The notes under the pieces are model-generated. The model saw nothing but the letters and a program-made list of their open reading frames with translations, was not told the DNA's origin and searched no databases. Source: Burkholderiaceae bacterium (lineage in GTDB: Bacteria > Pseudomonadota > Gammaproteobacteria > Burkholderiales > Burkholderiaceae_C). From it: a stretch of 64,000 nucleotides of DNA. A program made the position numbers and the translations under genes. Positions within the stretch are counted from its first letter, which is position 1. The number at the start of each line of letters is the position of its first letter. The stretch is from assembly GCA_023954095.1 (NCBI GenBank), contig JAMLIQ010000004.1:1-64000 (forward strand). The letters are read 5' to 3'. Shown in pieces: positions 1 to 8,392 of the stretch.

Positions 1-305
1 ATGCCCGCGTGGTCGGTGCCCGGCACCCAGGTGGTGTTGAACCCCTTCATGCGGTGGTAGCGCGTGAGGCTGTCCATGATGGTCTGGTTGAACGCATGGC
101 CCATGTGCAGCGTGCCGGTCACGTTGGGCGGCGGCAGCTGGATGCAGAACGCGGGTTGGCCCGCCTGGGGCATGCCGGTGCCCCGGAAACCTGCATTGCC
201 ATAGCTGCGGGCTTCCCATTCGGGGCCCCACTGGGCTTCCAGCGCAGCGGGTTCGAAGGATTTGGACAGGGATTGCAGACCGGGTTGCTGGACAGGATCG
301 TTCAT
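1..305 (-). CDS. valS: Valyl-tRNA synthetase, N-terminal part (runs off the window)
   Basis: This would charge tRNA-Val in the cytoplasm. Only about the first 101 codons are present; the gene continues left of base 1. Reading leftward from the ATG at 305-303, the protein begins [11 protein letters not shown] and reaches the class I synthetase segment [16 protein letters not shown], which carries the HIGH-type ATP-binding signature as HMGH. This is followed by [19 protein letters not shown], typical of ValRS. The ATG is the first in-frame start ahead of that conserved stretch. The gap between here and the next gene (306-436) contains a 7-bp-stem hairpin near 332-355 but nothing else I can name. 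Confidence 0.93.
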   Translation of the reverse strand, partial: MNDPVQQPGLQSLSKSFEPAALEAQWGPEWEARSYGNAGFRGTGMPQAGQPAFCIQLPPPNVTGTLHMGHAFNQTIMDSLTRYHRMKGFNTTWVPGTDHAG

Positions 306-436
306 GGGTACGCTGGGTCTTCTTGAAATAACAGCGGCACCCCTGGGGATGCCGCTGGGCCACCGGGCGTGGCTGGATAAGAGGTCGGGAACCGGCCATT
401 TTATGCGATCAGGTCCCATGGCCTGATGCGGGCTTG

Positions 437-1600
437 TCAGCGCCCGGGACGCCCATGGCGTGCGTGGCGGAGCAGCGCCTGCACGGCCTGCTCGGCAGAT
501 GCCAATGCCCCTTCCTGCCAGCCATTGAGGGGCGTCAAGGCATCGCTTGCCCAAAAAATGGGGGGCAGACCCCGTTGCAGCGCCGCCAGGGTGGGTGCCG
601 CACCTGGCGGCAGGCGCGCTGCGGCGCCACGGGCCCAGGGCACGCGTGACCACTGCACCACCAGCGGGTGGCGCCAGGCCTGTGCGGCCTGTCGGGCTGC
701 AGGGCGCAGCAGGGCCTGGGCCTGTGCAATTTGTGCGGTGCGCGGGCCCGAAAAGGACTGCGCGATGGACAGGGCATTGCCATACACGCAGGCAATGCGC
801 TGTACGACCGGTGCCCTGCCGCTGGGCGGAAGAATGAGCGGCTGCGCGTCTGTAGGGACGCCCTGCGCCCAGGTGCCGTCGGTTTCCAATGCGATCTTGA
901 TGGCATCGGCGGTCTGCACCGCCTGCAGATCCTGGCGCAGAGCGGGTGGCAGGTGGGGATCGAGCTGTGCCATTGCACCCAGCGGCAGGGCCAGCACGGC
1001 GTAGTCGGCCCGCAGCCGCTCGATGCCCTCGCGGTGGCGTACCCAGACGGCCACGCCCGCGTGGTCTGCCGTGCCGGTGCGCTCGACGCGCAGCACCGCA
1101 GTGTGGGTGTGCACGGGCGTTTGCAATGCCTGCGCCAGGGCATGGGGCAGCGCATCCATGCCGCCTGCGGGTTGCATGGCCCCCTGCACAGCGGAGCCAT
1201 CGCTTGCGCAAAGGGGTTCCAGTGCAATGCCGTGCTGCTGCGCGCACTGCAGCACGCGGTGGTGCCAGGGCAGGATGCGCCAGGCGCCCGCATTGAGGTA
1301 CTGGCCTGGCGAGAAGGCGCAGCGCTGGGCTTGTCCCGCCAAGTCGGGCACGGCGTCGCCGGTGCGCACCGTCCAGTTGCGTCCGCCGATGCGGTCGCTG
1401 GCCTCCAGCACGGTGACCTGCAGGCCCGCTTGCTCCAGCGCCCAAGCCGCCGAGAGGCCCGCCATGCCCGCACCCACGACGATGACCTGGTGCGTGGGTG
1501 CAAGCCCCTGGGCGCGGGCCGTGGCAGCGATGCCGCCACAGGACAGGGTACCCAGAATCAGGCGCCTGCGGTGCATGGTGGGGAGGGGGTTTGCCGCCAT
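437..1600 (-). CDS. Tat-exported FAD-dependent flavin amine oxidase family protein
   Basis: A flavoprotein of the amine oxidase (MAO/PAO-like) superfamily, predicted to oxidise an amine or related substrate outside the cytoplasm. The N-terminus has a twin-arginine type signal (RRRLILG, then a hydrophobic stretch ending ATARAQG). After it comes the Rossmann dinucleotide motif [19 protein letters not shown] and the second FAD contact [14 protein letters not shown]. At 387 residues it is shorter than typical 450-500 residue monoamine oxidases, so substrate specificity cannot be assigned. The start could also be the ATG at 1576, eight codons downstream, which keeps the whole Tat motif; neither start has a clear Shine-Dalgarno. 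It lies divergent to the solute-binding protein at 1610, only nine bases away if the upstream start is used. Confidence 0.8.
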   Translation of the reverse strand: MAANPLPTMHRRRLILGTLSCGGIAATARAQGLAPTHQVIVVGAGMAGLSAAWALEQAGLQVTVLEASDRIGGRNWTVRTGDAVPDLAGQAQRCAFSPGQYLNAGAWRILPWHHRVLQCAQQHGIALEPLCASDGSAVQGAMQPAGGMDALPHALAQALQTPVHTHTAVLRVERTGTADHAGVAVWVRHREGIERLRADYAVLALPLGAMAQLDPHLPPALRQDLQAVQTADAIKIALETDGTWAQGVPTDAQPLILPPSGRAPVVQRIACVYGNALSIAQSFSGPRTAQIAQAQALLRPAARQAAQAWRHPLVVQWSRVPWARGAAARLPPGAAPTLAALQRGLPPIFWASDALTPLNGWQEGALASAEQAVQALLRHARHGRPGR

Positions 1601-1609
1601 AATTTGCGC

Positions 1610-2335
1610 ATGCCATTACGCCCTGTACGCCGTCTTGTGGCGCTGGTTTTCTTCCTGTGCCTGCTGGTGCCGGGTACGCAGGCGGGGACGCGGCTGGACG
1701 CCATCCGCCAGCACGAGATGCTGGTGTGCGGCGTGGCGGCCCAGGACCCAGGATTTGCGCAGCGCCAACCCGACGGCAGTTACCAGGGGCTGGAGATTGA
1801 TCTGTGCCGCGCCGTGGCTGCAGCCGTGCTCGGTTCGTCCACGCAGGTGCGGTTCGTGGCGCTGGATACGGTGCATGAGTTTCTGGACGATCCCCGCATC
1901 GACCTGGTTTTCCACCGCCTGAGCTGGGCCTTGACGCGGGAGGCGCCAGGGCAGCTGGAGTTTGGCCCCGTGTATTTCTTCGAGGCCGGCAAGCAGGGGC
2001 GGCTGGAGCCGCTGGCACCCTTGTTGCGCAGTGACGATGCCGATTTTTCCCGCATCGTGCGCTGGGTGGTCCATGCGCTGCTGGAGGCGGAATGGCATGC
2101 CATCAGCCGTTCCGATGCGGGGCGTGCGGACATGCCTTTGTCGTGGCCTGCCGATGACACGGGCATGGCCCTGGGGCTGCCGCCCGACTGGGCCCGCCGC
2201 ATGGTTGCGCAGGTGGGCAACTACGCTGAAATCTACGAACGCAACCTGGGCCCCGGGGCGCAGCAACCGCTGCCGCGCGGCCCCAACCGCTTGTGGCGGG
2301 AGGGTGGGCTGATGGTGCCGCTCCTGCTTCACTGA
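1610..2335 (+). CDS. Family 3 amino-acid periplasmic binding protein, internally shortened (AapJ-like)
   Basis: 241 residues with a signal peptide ([19 protein letters not shown]). The first part matches the N-lobe of AapJ-type general amino-acid binding proteins ([17 protein letters not shown], then [16 protein letters not shown]). The last part matches their C-terminal region ([39 protein letters not shown], ending in a short RGxNxLW..GGL tail). AapJ proteins are about 340 residues. The segment that normally lies between these blocks and forms much of lobe 2 is missing: [13 protein letters not shown] runs straight into the C-terminal block. No ABC permease or ATPase is adjacent. A CATAAT box ends six bases before the ATG and no Shine-Dalgarno is visible. 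Whether it still binds a ligand is unknown. Confidence 0.75.
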   Translation: MPLRPVRRLVALVFFLCLLVPGTQAGTRLDAIRQHEMLVCGVAAQDPGFAQRQPDGSYQGLEIDLCRAVAAAVLGSSTQVRFVALDTVHEFLDDPRIDLVFHRLSWALTREAPGQLEFGPVYFFEAGKQGRLEPLAPLLRSDDADFSRIVRWVVHALLEAEWHAISRSDAGRADMPLSWPADDTGMALGLPPDWARRMVAQVGNYAEIYERNLGPGAQQPLPRGPNRLWREGGLMVPLLLH

Positions 2336-2760
2336 GGCGTGGTGGACTTGAGCAGGATGTCCACGGAATGGACTCCGCTGGTGCGCCGCGGAATGGCCAC
2401 CGGGCGGGCTAGCACGTAGCCGCGCTTGCGAATGTCGATGCGGATCTTTTCGGGGTTGACCTTGCCGCCCAGGTTCTCGATCCAGCCATGCACATCGGGC
2501 GTGCGGTAGTGGCCCGGCCGGTCGTTCTTGACCGGAATGGTCATGCCCAGGTCCTGCGCAATCACCAGGATTTGCACGTCATCGACATAGCGGCCCTGGG
2601 TGTCCTTGATGTTGCCGGCATACACGAGGGCGTTGGGGTTGTTGCCATCGCTGCGGCCCTGGGGGAAAAAGAAGGGTGTGCCGTTGGCCCAGGCGCCCAG
2701 GGCGGTGGCGCACAGCAGGCCGATGGCTGCGCGGCGCAGGTTGTGGGAAATAGAGCTCAT
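2329..2760 (-). CDS. Secreted hypothetical protein with carboxypeptidase-regulatory-like beta-sandwich
   Basis: 143 residues. The N-terminus is a signal peptide (RRAAIGLLCATALGAWA). The mature part has the look of a carboxypeptidase regulatory-like or Ig-like domain (VYAGNIKDTQGRYVDDVQIL, later VNPEKIRIDIRKRGYVLARP). No enzyme motif is seen. It is the last gene of the leftward operon: its ATG overlaps the stop of the preceding membrane-protein gene (ATGA), so the two are probably translationally coupled. Its 3' end overlaps the end of the convergent binding-protein gene by seven bases. The propeller protein of the same operon also starts with a domain of this kind, which suggests a shared periplasmic role. 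That role is inference. Confidence 0.72.
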   Translation of the reverse strand: MSSISHNLRRAAIGLLCATALGAWANGTPFFFPQGRSDGNNPNALVYAGNIKDTQGRYVDDVQILVIAQDLGMTIPVKNDRPGHYRTPDVHGWIENLGGKVNPEKIRIDIRKRGYVLARPVAIPRRTSGVHSVDILLKSTTPQ

Positions 2761-3083
2761 TTCAGGAACCAGTGGCTCTCGTGGATGCAGACGGCGGCGG
2801 CCAGCAGCAGCGCGCCCACCCACACGGTATCGGCCGGCAGGCGATCCGTCCAGCGCCGGGGCAGCAGCAGGGTCGCGCCGCCCGCCAGCAGGCCGATGGT
2901 TTTCCAGCCAAAGTAGGTAATGCCCGGCCCCAGCGCCTCGCCCTGGGGCTGCCAGTGCCACTCGTCCACCATGGGGAAGTAGTAAAACAGCGTGACATTG
3001 TTGGAATAAGCCAGGATGTAGGCTGTGCCAGCCACCAGCGCGGCCAGCGTCCAGCGGCCCAATGCAGCGTGGGTGTGTTCCAT
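2757..3083 (-). CDS. Small integral membrane protein, operon member
   Basis: 108 residues with three likely membrane spans (around residues 10-33, 50-72 and 84-104), beginning MEHTHAALGRWTLAALVAGT. No family that I recognise. The ATG at 3083 overlaps the stop of the upstream membrane-protein gene by one base, and its own stop overlaps the next ATG, so it sits in the middle of a coupled cassette. It lacks conserved haem or metal ligand patterns that would define it as a cytochrome. A partner role to the neighbouring four-helix membrane protein is plausible from the coupling only. Confidence 0.7.
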   Translation of the reverse strand: MEHTHAALGRWTLAALVAGTAYILAYSNNVTLFYYFPMVDEWHWQPQGEALGPGITYFGWKTIGLLAGGATLLLPRRWTDRLPADTVWVGALLLAAAVCIHESHWFLK

Positions 3084-3553
3084 CAGAATCCCACTCCTTT
3101 GAGGTTGTTGAGCAGATGGCCCGCCAGCAGGGCGTACCACACGATGGCGGCCAGCACGGTGGTGAGCAGGCGCCGACTGCGCAGCTGCGCAGCCTCCTGC
3201 GGCCTTCTCCACAGCGAAAGATAGGGCGCCAGCAGGAAAAAACCCAGCGCCACCAGGTGTTCCTTGATCTCGAACAAGCCGTTCCAGGGCCACAGCTGCA
3301 GGTCGAACAGCATGGTCTTGACGTCCACCCGATAGGGGCCATACACCACGTCGCCCAGCACCATGGTGAGCACATAGCTGATGGCAATGGATTGTGCATA
3401 CAGCGGTGCGCGCACGGCGGCAAAGCCGGAGACCACGCCTGCCGGTCGCCCGGCCAACGGGGCGCGGCGCCAGGTGGCTGCAGCCTGGTGGCTGAGTGCC
3501 CCGACCAGGAACAGGGAGCACAGGCCGTGCAGTAGAAGGATGGTGATCATCAT
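3083..3553 (-). CDS. Four-helix membrane protein of unknown function, operon member
   Basis: 156 residues with about four hydrophobic spans, starting MMITILLLHGLCSLFLVGAL and containing SYVLTMVLGDVVYGPYRVDV and HLVALGFFLLAPYLSLW. It has histidines near the first and third spans (H9, H22 and the H of KEHLVAL) that could bind a cofactor, but no family signature is clear enough to call. It overlaps the next gene by one base and follows the MFS gene after 27 bases. I cannot assign a function. Its constant company with the haem-propeller protein and transporter suggests a membrane component of the same process. Confidence 0.7.
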   Translation of the reverse strand: MMITILLLHGLCSLFLVGALSHQAAATWRRAPLAGRPAGVVSGFAAVRAPLYAQSIAISYVLTMVLGDVVYGPYRVDVKTMLFDLQLWPWNGLFEIKEHLVALGFFLLAPYLSLWRRPQEAAQLRSRRLLTTVLAAIVWYALLAGHLLNNLKGVGF

Positions 3554-3580
3554 GGTATGTCTCCTGTGTTGGGATCGGGC

Positions 3581-4777
3581 TCAGGTGCGCATCCGGCGCA
3601 GCTGCGCCATGGCCAGCGCAGCCAGCAGTGCCGCACACGCCAGGCCTGTCCCGGCCAGGGCGATGGCACTGGTGACACTGGTGCTGCGCACCAGCGCACC
3701 GGCCGCCACACCCGAGACGGCTGGAACCACCTGCGAAATGATGGAGTACATGCCCATGATGCGCCCGCGCAGGGCGTCGGGGGCCTGGCCCTGGATGCCT
3801 GCGATGACAAAGCTGATGACCATGCCGCCCAGCAGGCCCATGCCGCCCAGCGCCGTGGTCGATGCGGCTGCGCTGCTCCAATGGCTGAGCGATGCAAACA
3901 GCAGGCTGGCCGAGATGGTGCCTATAAAGATGGCAGCACCATGGTGCAGGTGCTTGCCCAGCAGCAGGGCAGCAATGCCCCCGGCAATCAGCGCCAGCGC
4001 CATCAGGCCCAGGTAACCGCCGCGCTGCAGCTCGGACAGGCCCAGGACCTCTCGTGCCAGTTTGGGCAACAGAATCTGCATGGGGCCGGTCATGGCATAG
4101 GCCACGATGGCGGCCACGATGAGCTGTGCCAGCAAGGGGTTGGCGCCCACGGCGGCAAAGCCCTCGCGCAGTTCTTGCGCCACACCCAGGCGGGGCCTGT
4201 CGCTGCCGTGCGTCTGGGTGCCCAGCAGCAACAGGGACGAGACGACAAACAAGCCCATGCCGGTGGCAAACACCGTGGGCCAGCCCGCGTGGCTGCGCAC
4301 CACGCCAATGATGACGGGCGCCAGGCCAAAGCCCAGCAATACTTGCAGATTGAAGATGATGGTCGCAGGCTTGAGCTTGCCTGCCGGAGCGATCTGCCCC
4401 AGGGTGGCCAGCCGGGCCGGGCCGACAAAAGACCAGGCCAGCCCGCCCAGAAAGGCTGAAAAAAGGATCCACGCCACACGGCTCTGGTCGGTGGCCCCGG
4501 CATCGGTCCACCACAGACCGGCCAGGCACAGCAGAAACAAGGCCTGGGCACCATGGATCACACGCGACGGTGCAATGCGGTCGCACAAGACCCCGGCAAA
4601 CCAGCCGAACACGATGGAGCTGCCGAACGACAGGCCGAAGCCTACGCCGGACAGCCAGTCTGACCCCACCTTCTCCTGCAGGTACAGGATGACGGTGTAG
4701 TTGACCATGTGCCCACCGGTGAACGCCAGCAGGCAGGAGAGATAGAAGCGCAGCATGGTGGCTCGGCGGTGGATCAC
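3581..4777 (-). CDS. Major facilitator superfamily transporter
   Basis: About 398 residues with the 12-span hydrophobic pattern of MFS carriers and a loop 2-3 region typical of the family (GWFAGVLCDRIAPSRVIHG, matching G-x-x-x-D-R). It resembles enterobactin-exporter/MFS_3-type permeases, but the substrate is not predictable. The start given is a GTG that overlaps the stop of the upstream propeller gene (GTGA), consistent with coupling; an ATG at 4756 starting MLRFYLSC is an equally possible start. It is one of two carriers in this operon, the other being the BASS-type symporter at the promoter-proximal end, which hints at import of one compound and export of another. Confidence 0.85.
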   Translation of the reverse strand: MIHRRATMLRFYLSCLLAFTGGHMVNYTVILYLQEKVGSDWLSGVGFGLSFGSSIVFGWFAGVLCDRIAPSRVIHGAQALFLLCLAGLWWTDAGATDQSRVAWILFSAFLGGLAWSFVGPARLATLGQIAPAGKLKPATIIFNLQVLLGFGLAPVIIGVVRSHAGWPTVFATGMGLFVVSSLLLLGTQTHGSDRPRLGVAQELREGFAAVGANPLLAQLIVAAIVAYAMTGPMQILLPKLAREVLGLSELQRGGYLGLMALALIAGGIAALLLGKHLHHGAAIFIGTISASLLFASLSHWSSAAASTTALGGMGLLGGMVISFVIAGIQGQAPDALRGRIMGMYSIISQVVPAVSGVAAGALVRSTSVTSAIALAGTGLACAALLAALAMAQLRRMRT

Positions 4778-6573
4778 TGCGGCGTGATCTCGATGAGGGT
4801 GGGCTGCGCGTCCTCGATGTGCCAGCTGGGGAAGGAGGCACTGGTCACATAGACCTGTCCCTTGGGCGAAATCTCCACGTCCCGGGTAAAGGTGACGTGG
4901 CGCTGCATGGGGAACATGCTCCAGGCCTGGGTGGCAATGTCATAGCGATAGACCGCGTCGGAGTTGGTGCCGTTGACCCACACCTGGTGGCGTGCCCGAT
5001 CGACATTGAGCGAGTACGGTGTGTCGCTGCCCTGGGGGACGACGGGCAGGTCCAGGCGCATGAACGCACCGGTGCCGGGCGTGTAGCGCACGATCTGCGA
5101 CTCGTTGAAGGCTGCGATCCAGAGATTGCCGTCCTTGTCGCTGCGCAGGCGCCGGGGCGCCTGGAACGGCGTTTTGACCATGGTCACCGTGCCTGTATCC
5201 GGGTCGACCGAGGCGATCTCGTCGGTGTGCAGGCGTGCAATCCAGGCCTTGCCGTCGGGTGTGATGTCAATGCCGTACGGTAGGGGGACCCCCGTGGAAA
5301 CATGGTCTACCTTGACGTAATTGGCCACGGGAATGCCCCATTCGAGCAGCTTGAAGATGAATGGCGTGAGCTTGACCGTGATGCGTTCCATCAGGCTGCG
5401 AAACGGCAGGTCGTAGAGGGTGTATTTGCGCGCCGCACGGTCGTACATGCCGACCTGGTTGCTCAGGGCCAGGGTGAACCACACGCGGTCCTTGGCGTCG
5501 AAGCGCACGGTGTGCGGGTAGAAGCCGCCGTCCATGTCGTGGTATGTGAACGCCTTGGTTTTGGGGTCGAACTCGATCAGGCGCCGCTGGTACGACGGCG
5601 TGATGAAAATGTGTCCGTCCTTGGGGGATTCGGCCAGCGAGTGGATGCCCTGGTAGGTTTCATGCTTGGGAAAATCGTGCAGGCGTCCGGCCAGCAGGCC
5701 GCCAAGTTTCTCGCCCGGCTGCGGGGGGATCTTGTAGACGGTGTATTGGCCTGTGGCAGGGTCCACTTCATAGACGCGGTCCTGCAGGTTGTCGCCCACG
5801 TACACCATGCCGTTGGTGTGCAGCAGCAGGTCGTGCATTTGCGACATGCTGTCGCCAATGGGCAGCTCACGGATGGTTGCATTGGTCAGGGATGCATTCC
5901 AGGGCGTACCGGCTGGCACCAACGATGGGTTGGCGTGGATCTTCTTCCAGTGCGCTTCCAGCAGGGCGGGAATCGTCTTTTGGCCCTCGCTGGAAAGCCG
6001 GGCGCCATAGCGCACCATGCGCTGAATGGCCGTATCCCACTCTTGCGCAGAGCGCTCCCGGCGCAGCAGGGCGCCTCCTTGCTGGTGGCAGAAGTTGCAC
6101 TGCAGCATGAACTCCTTTTTCAGGGCGGCATTCGCAAAGTCGATGGTGGACGACCAGGCGTTGGCTGGCTGCTGCTCGGCCAGCGCGGCGGGGTCGCGTT
6201 CGGGTTCCATGACGATGGCATTGCGGCCCAGTTCGGCCGCCTCGATGCTCCGGTCCTGGTAGCCAGGCTTGCGCAGGCGAATCTTCCAGGGATGTTGGGC
6301 CGCTGGTATATCGGTTTGCCCCCGGGCATCCGTAAAGCGGGCCAACTCCACGTAGGCCTGTTGCCGTTTGCCGCTGGCCGGGTAGCCGTTGTCCGATGTG
6401 TCGATCACTGCGGCCCTGACGGGCTGGCGACTGACCATCACGGTTTGCAAGGGCTTGCCGTCCGGGTCCTGGACGGTGATCGGGACGGCGCCCGCCGGTG
6501 TGGTCAGCAGTGCCGCGCAGGCCATGCCAGCCGCAGCCATTGTTGCCACAGTGTGTTGAATGCGTGTGCGCAT
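4774..6573 (-). CDS. Periplasmic virginiamycin-B-lyase-like beta-propeller with N-terminal Ig-like domain and one haem c site
   Basis: 599 residues from the ATG at 6573, which has a good Shine-Dalgarno (AGGAGA) eight bases upstream; an ATG at 6597 overlapping the previous stop is the alternative. Order of parts: signal peptide (MAAAGMACAALLTTPAGA); a carboxypeptidase-regulatory-like domain at about residues 30-120 (ITVQDPDGKPLQTVMV, LRKPGYQDRS); a single CxxCH haem-binding motif CNFCH at about 159-163; then from about residue 220 a repeat-rich propeller of the Vgb/SMP-30 type (VYEVDPATGQYTVYKIP, PYGIDITPDGKAWIARLHTD, RRLRSDKDGNLWIAAFNES). The layout suggests a periplasmic redox-linked lactone or lyase-type enzyme or a ligand-binding propeller. 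The exact reaction cannot be stated. Confidence 0.82.
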   Translation of the reverse strand: MRTRIQHTVATMAAAGMACAALLTTPAGAVPITVQDPDGKPLQTVMVSRQPVRAAVIDTSDNGYPASGKRQQAYVELARFTDARGQTDIPAAQHPWKIRLRKPGYQDRSIEAAELGRNAIVMEPERDPAALAEQQPANAWSSTIDFANAALKKEFMLQCNFCHQQGGALLRRERSAQEWDTAIQRMVRYGARLSSEGQKTIPALLEAHWKKIHANPSLVPAGTPWNASLTNATIRELPIGDSMSQMHDLLLHTNGMVYVGDNLQDRVYEVDPATGQYTVYKIPPQPGEKLGGLLAGRLHDFPKHETYQGIHSLAESPKDGHIFITPSYQRRLIEFDPKTKAFTYHDMDGGFYPHTVRFDAKDRVWFTLALSNQVGMYDRAARKYTLYDLPFRSLMERITVKLTPFIFKLLEWGIPVANYVKVDHVSTGVPLPYGIDITPDGKAWIARLHTDEIASVDPDTGTVTMVKTPFQAPRRLRSDKDGNLWIAAFNESQIVRYTPGTGAFMRLDLPVVPQGSDTPYSLNVDRARHQVWVNGTNSDAVYRYDIATQAWSMFPMQRHVTFTRDVEISPKGQVYVTSASFPSWHIEDAQPTLIEITPQ

Positions 6574-6593
6574 GGCGCTGTCTCCTGGGGTGT

Positions 6594-7412
6594 TCATTTT
6601 TCAAACTCGGCGCGAACGCGCCGCCGCATGGCGCGGGCGTAAAAGCCGGGAGCCAGCCGACTGACCCACCAGGCCAGGCGCGAGGTGCGGTCGGGCAAAA
6701 GCTGCGTCTTGCCTTGCGCCAGCGCAGCCAGAATGCGCCGGGCAATGTCGTGCGGCGAAGACTCGCCCCCGGTCGTGGTGCGCGGTGACGTGGCCGCTGC
6801 GCCCGAGGCGCCCAGCGCCGCCGCGCCGATGCCGGTGGCAATGAAGGACGGGCAGATGAGCGTGACCTGCACGCCGCGCTCCTGCACCTCGGTGCGCAGG
6901 GTGTCAAAGAAGCCATGCAGCGCATGCTTGCTGGCGCAATAGCCGGTGCGGCCCAGCAAAGGGGCGTAGCCCGCCACGCTGGAGAGGGCCGCCACCACCC
7001 CGCGCCGGGCCAGCAGCTGGGGCAGGGCCGCATGGGTCATGTGCATGGTGCCAAAGAAGTTCACCTCCATCACCTTGCGCAGAACGGCCGGGTCGGTGTC
7101 TTCAAACAGGCTGCGGTGGGAAATGCCGGCATTGTTGACCAGCACATCCACCCCACCCCACAGGGTGACAGCCTGGGCGATGGCGGCAGTGCAATCCTGA
7201 GGCTGGGTGATGTCGCACACCATCGTCATCAGCGCCGGGGCCGTGTCCGTGCTGTGCAGGGCTGTCGTTTGCCGCAACGAGGCCAGTGCCTGTGTGTTGC
7301 AGTCGAGTGCCAGCACGCGTGCACCTGCCTGCAAAAAAGCCGCTACCAGCGCCTGCCCCAGGCCACCGGCGGCACCGGTGATGACAACGCAGCGTTTTTC
7401 AAAGCTGCGCAT
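6594..7412 (-). CDS. Short-chain dehydrogenase/reductase (SDR)
   Basis: 272 residues with all classical SDR marks: cofactor loop TGAAGGLG at residues 12-19, NNAG at 93-96, and the catalytic Ser144/145-Tyr158-Lys162 set in the YCASK motif. The acidic residue D37 at the end of beta-2 (ALDCN) suggests NAD(H) preference. The C-terminal part RLAWWVSRLAPGFYARAMRRR resembles SDRs acting on lipophilic or sterol-like alcohols. The substrate is not known. Its stop overlaps the upstream ATG candidate of the propeller gene, and it follows the epimerase gene with two bases between, so both oxidoreductases should be made together. Confidence 0.9.
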   Translation of the reverse strand: MRSFEKRCVVITGAAGGLGQALVAAFLQAGARVLALDCNTQALASLRQTTALHSTDTAPALMTMVCDITQPQDCTAAIAQAVTLWGGVDVLVNNAGISHRSLFEDTDPAVLRKVMEVNFFGTMHMTHAALPQLLARRGVVAALSSVAGYAPLLGRTGYCASKHALHGFFDTLRTEVQERGVQVTLICPSFIATGIGAAALGASGAAATSPRTTTGGESSPHDIARRILAALAQGKTQLLPDRTSRLAWWVSRLAPGFYARAMRRRVRAEFEK

Positions 7413-7414
7413 GT

Positions 7415-8392
7415 TCAGACACTCTCCTTGCGGGTTTGCATGCGCGCCTGGCGGTACAGCTCGAACACCTCGGCCGAGGTGTAGGTGGGCGTGTAGCCAA
7501 AGGTAGTCTTGAGCTTGGTGTTCAGCAGCACCGGCCGGTAGCGCAAAAAGTCCAGCTGCTCGGGGCCATACTGGGTCAGCCCCAGCGGTTTGAGCAGGGC
7601 CAGCGCGCCCTGCAGCAGCCCGGCGGGCAGCTGCAGCGTGGGCTTGCCCAGGCGCTGGGCGATCTCGTGGATGGTGAGGGCGCCATCGCCCGCCACGTTG
7701 TAGATGCCCGGCGGGCCGCCCGAGACGGCGCGCAGGATGATGTCCACCACGTCCTGGTCCCAGATGAAGACGAAGGGGCTGTCGCTGCCCCGGATGGCCA
7801 GCAGGCGGGGTTTTTCAAACAGGTCGGTGATCTGGTTGCGCACCGTGGCGCCCAGGATGGTGCCGATGCGCAGCACCACCTGTTCCAGCGCCGGGTGGCT
7901 GTGGCGGTACTCGGCCAGCATTTCTTCCACGAGGCGCTTGTGGCAGGCATAGGCAAACACCTCGTTGCCGCGCACGGGCATGCTTTCGGTCAGCCAGGCC
8001 GGGCTGTCGGCGTGGTAGCCATAGGCGGCGCCGCTGGACGACACCACGATGCGCTGCACGCCCTGCTGCACGCAGGCCTGCAGCAGGTTGCGGGTGCCGT
8101 TCACGTCCACGTCGTACTCAAAGTCGCGGCGGCTGTCCTTGCCGGGCGTCACGATGGAAGCCAAGTGCACCACGGTGTCGATGCGATGCTGCGCCAAGGC
8201 GTCTGCAATGCGCGGGTCGCGGATGTCGGCCGCTTCGTACACCACGCCGGGCAGGCGCTCGGCGGGTGCGCGGATGTCGTGTGCCACCACCAGGTCCGGG
8301 CGATTCTCCAGGGCCGGGTCGGCCAGGCGGGCAACCACCTGGCGGCCAAGGTAGCCGCAGGCCCCCGTGACGAGTACGCGGTGGGCCGTCAT
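7415..8392 (-). CDS. NAD-dependent epimerase/dehydratase family protein (extended SDR)
   Basis: 325 residues. The Rossmann motif TGACGYLG is at residues 9-16, and the catalytic YxxxK pair is Tyr148/Lys152 (YACHK) with SSS at 118-120. The D39-I-R segment after beta-2 fits NAD binding. Extended SDRs of this look include sugar epimerases and 3-beta-hydroxysteroid dehydrogenase-like proteins. With a BASS-type symporter and a classical SDR next to it, the second option is attractive but is inference. The ATG at 8392 overlaps the stop of the symporter gene by four bases (ATGA), so translation is likely coupled. Confidence 0.88.
   Translation of the reverse strand: MTAHRVLVTGACGYLGRQVVARLADPALENRPDLVVAHDIRAPAERLPGVVYEAADIRDPRIADALAQHRIDTVVHLASIVTPGKDSRRDFEYDVDVNGTRNLLQACVQQGVQRIVVSSSGAAYGYHADSPAWLTESMPVRGNEVFAYACHKRLVEEMLAEYRHSHPALEQVVLRIGTILGATVRNQITDLFEKPRLLAIRGSDSPFVFIWDQDVVDIILRAVSGGPPGIYNVAGDGALTIHEIAQRLGKPTLQLPAGLLQGALALLKPLGLTQYGPEQLDFLRYRPVLLNTKLKTTFGYTPTYTSAEVFELYRQARMQTRKESV

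Noticed and set aside
332-355. Hairpin AGCGGCA/TGCCGCT between valS and the amine oxidase gene as a terminator
   Set aside because: The stem is only seven bases and is not followed by a clear T-run in either direction.
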